A DNA stretch of 64,000 nt. It comes from Chitinophaga parva. GTDB taxonomy: Bacteria; Bacteroidota; Bacteroidia; Chitinophagales; Chitinophagaceae. The notes below the pieces were generated by a model. The model was not told the origin of the DNA. It saw nothing but the letters and a program-made list of their open reading frames with translations, and made no database searches. Both the position numbers and the translations under genes were made by a program. Positions 62,782 to 64,000 of the stretch are shown here, piece after piece. Location of the stretch: positions 2,232,001 through 2,296,000 of the forward strand of contig NZ_QCYK01000001.1 in NCBI RefSeq assembly GCF_003071345.1. The letters are read 5' to 3'. Numbering within the stretch: position 1 is the first letter of the stretch; each line of letters opens with the position of its first letter.

Positions 62782-63894
62782 ATGAATACCAGCATAGATA
62801 TTGTTATTCCATCCTTCCGCCTGGAAGAAAAATATATCCTCCCTATCCTCCAGCTGCCCCGCCCGGCCGGTGCGCGCGTGCGCATTTACCTGGTGGTGGA
62901 CAATCCTGCCGTACAGCCTTCAATGGCCATCCGTGCATTGATAGACAATGAAAGTGTTTTCCTGCATGTGAACCCGGAGAACCGCGGGGCGGCCATTACC
63001 CGCAATACCGGCATGGAAGCGGGCTCCGGGGAGTGGGTCCTGTTCCTGGACGATGATATAATTGTGCAGGAAAACCTGCTGCAGGTGTATGCCACTGCAG
63101 CCCTGGAACACAGCGATGAAATTGGTTTTTTGGGATTGATCACTTTCCCCGAGCCGGTGGCAGATTTTACCAAAGCCATTGAGGCCAGCGGCTCCATGGA
63201 CATTTTCCGCATATCACTGGACCGCGATGCTTTTGCCTGGGGCGCCACGGCAAACATTATGGTAAAGCGCAGCGCCATTGGCGATGTGCGGTTTTCTACA
63301 GCGTATCCTAAATCCGGTGGCGGGGAAGACGTGGATTTCTTCATCAACGTGCGCCAGCGGAATGGCTACCGGAACTTCCGCAGCCTGCCCACCGCGGTGG
63401 TGCAGCATCCCTGGTGGAACAATGATAAAGTAAGTTACCAGCGTCCTTACCGCTATGGTATTGGCAACAGCTGGCTGCCGAAGCTCAATCCCCGTTATGC
63501 CTATTACGATTTGCTCAATACGCCGGAAACCTTACTGCTGGCCGTTTTACTGGGTGTCATAATTAGCGTGGTACGCCCGGCCTGCATAAAAAGTATGTTG
63601 CTGCTGATAGTGGGTATACTGGTGGTAGAACTGGTTGCCAGCAGTGTGCAGGTGTTCAAGCGCCGGGGGCTTACCAGCATCAAGATCTGTTATTACGTGA
63701 CCGCGTTGCGCATTGCGCACGATGCGGGCATGCTGGTGGGAATACTGAAAAGAGGGGAGTGGTGGCGCATGGGGCAGCGCTTTCATTATGATGGTGCTAT
63801 CAACAAGGTTTATTTCTACCGGTCCAATACGTACCGTATCATCAAGTGGGTGATGTATCCCTTGTTATGGTGGATGGCCTGGCGCGCCTGTTAA
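62782..63894 (+). CDS. family 2 glycosyltransferase with C-terminal membrane helices
   Basis: This 370-residue protein has a GT-A domain (about 1-240; IDIVIPSFRLEEKYILP, ENRGAAITRNTGMEAGSG, LFLDDDIIVQE, the DDD metal site near 94) and then hydrophobic segments around 252-290 and near the C-terminus (WVMYPLLWWMAW). Galactosyl- or rhamnosyltransferase-like. It begins 5 bp after the previous glycosyltransferase gene. Its stop overlaps the stop of the convergent gene at the window edge. Confidence 0.85.
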   Translation: MNTSIDIVIPSFRLEEKYILPILQLPRPAGARVRIYLVVDNPAVQPSMAIRALIDNESVFLHVNPENRGAAITRNTGMEAGSGEWVLFLDDDIIVQENLLQVYATAALEHSDEIGFLGLITFPEPVADFTKAIEASGSMDIFRISLDRDAFAWGATANIMVKRSAIGDVRFSTAYPKSGGGEDVDFFINVRQRNGYRNFRSLPTAVVQHPWWNNDKVSYQRPYRYGIGNSWLPKLNPRYAYYDLLNTPETLLLAVLLGVIISVVRPACIKSMLLLIVGILVVELVASSVQVFKRRGLTSIKICYYVTALRIAHDAGMLVGILKRGEWWRMGQRFHYDGAINKVYFYRSNTYRIIKWVMYPLLWWMAWRAC

Positions 63895-64000
63895 CACTGC
63901 GCCAGACCATTTGCGGACATTCTTCTTTTGCTGATCAGGGTTTCGTGGTAGATGCGTTCATTGCTTTCCACCCAATTCTTGGAATTGATATTATGGTTCA
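63891..64000 (-). CDS. C-terminal end of an unidentified convergent gene (truncated)
   Basis: On the minus strand a frame is open from the window edge to a TAA at 63893-63891. The visible approximately 35 residues include NINSKNWVESNERIYHETLI and end SANGLAQC. The family is not recognisable from this length. It overlaps the end of the glycosyltransferase gene by 4 bp. Confidence 0.4.
   Translation of the reverse strand, partial: NHNINSKNWVESNERIYHETLISKRRMSANGLAQC

Overview
The window looks like chromosomal DNA of a Bacteroidota bacterium, most likely of the Chitinophaga/Chitinophagaceae type. The grounds are a SusC/SusD pair, FecI-type ECF sigma factors with FecR anti-sigma partners, DUF4974, STN and DUF5777 proteins, NamZ (DUF1343), Bacteroidota promoters of the form TTTG-N19-TAnnTTTG, and starts that lack Shine-Dalgarno sequences. 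Base composition is moderately G+C-rich in most of the window. Two stretches are visibly richer in A+T: a toxin-antitoxin pair near 12 kb and a metal-transport islet at 23.7-27.8 kb.

Layout. 0-18 kb is mostly housekeeping: the end of protoporphyrinogen oxidase, an RsmF-like methyltransferase, a LysM/RlpA-like protein, fmt with namZ, a SlyD-like FKBP, pepT, an ExbB/ExbD motor, prmC divergent from ribD, a YigZ protein, a HigBA-like module, 3-hydroxybutyryl-CoA dehydrogenase, mrp, a PaiB remnant, pyrF and a glutaryl-CoA dehydrogenase. 18-23.6 kb holds metE behind a cobalamin riboswitch, a HAD phosphatase, a DUF2130 protein and tRNA-Leu(GAG). 23.7-27.8 kb is the A+T-rich islet: a small membrane protein, a broken ORF with two in-frame TGA codons, a heme-binding protein and a P-type ATPase. 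27.9-34.1 kb holds a lipid kinase overlapping a dual-specificity phosphatase, an orphan sensor kinase, a glycosyltransferase, a 65-residue membrane protein behind a palindromic promoter, a DUF1801 protein and a phytoene-desaturase-like oxidoreductase. Two tandem tRNA-Gly(GCC) units follow.

35-54 kb is dominated by envelope signalling. First comes a complete sigma/FecR/SusC/SusD operon. Second is a sigma/FecR pair followed by an STN-domain protein that has a 16-residue-periodic surface-repeat region instead of a TonB receptor, and then a paralogue of that protein. Third is a sigma factor overlapping a gene whose product seems to join a cytoplasmic anti-sigma-like segment, one membrane helix, a long linker and an outer-membrane barrel; this is followed by OB-fold, cytochrome c, YceI and DUF5777 genes. 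The rest (55-64 kb) holds a PAP2 phosphatase, a MacB/FtsX-like permease, topB, a metallophosphatase, two family 2 glycosyltransferases and the end of an unrecognised convergent gene.

The most unusual items are the sigma/FecR/STN-repeat locus (43.3-47.9 kb), the perfect 18-bp palindrome inside the promoter at 31.7 kb, the TGA-interrupted ORF at 24.2-24.65 kb and the duplicated tRNA-Gly units with a leader hairpin. No CRISPR array, integrase or transposase was seen.
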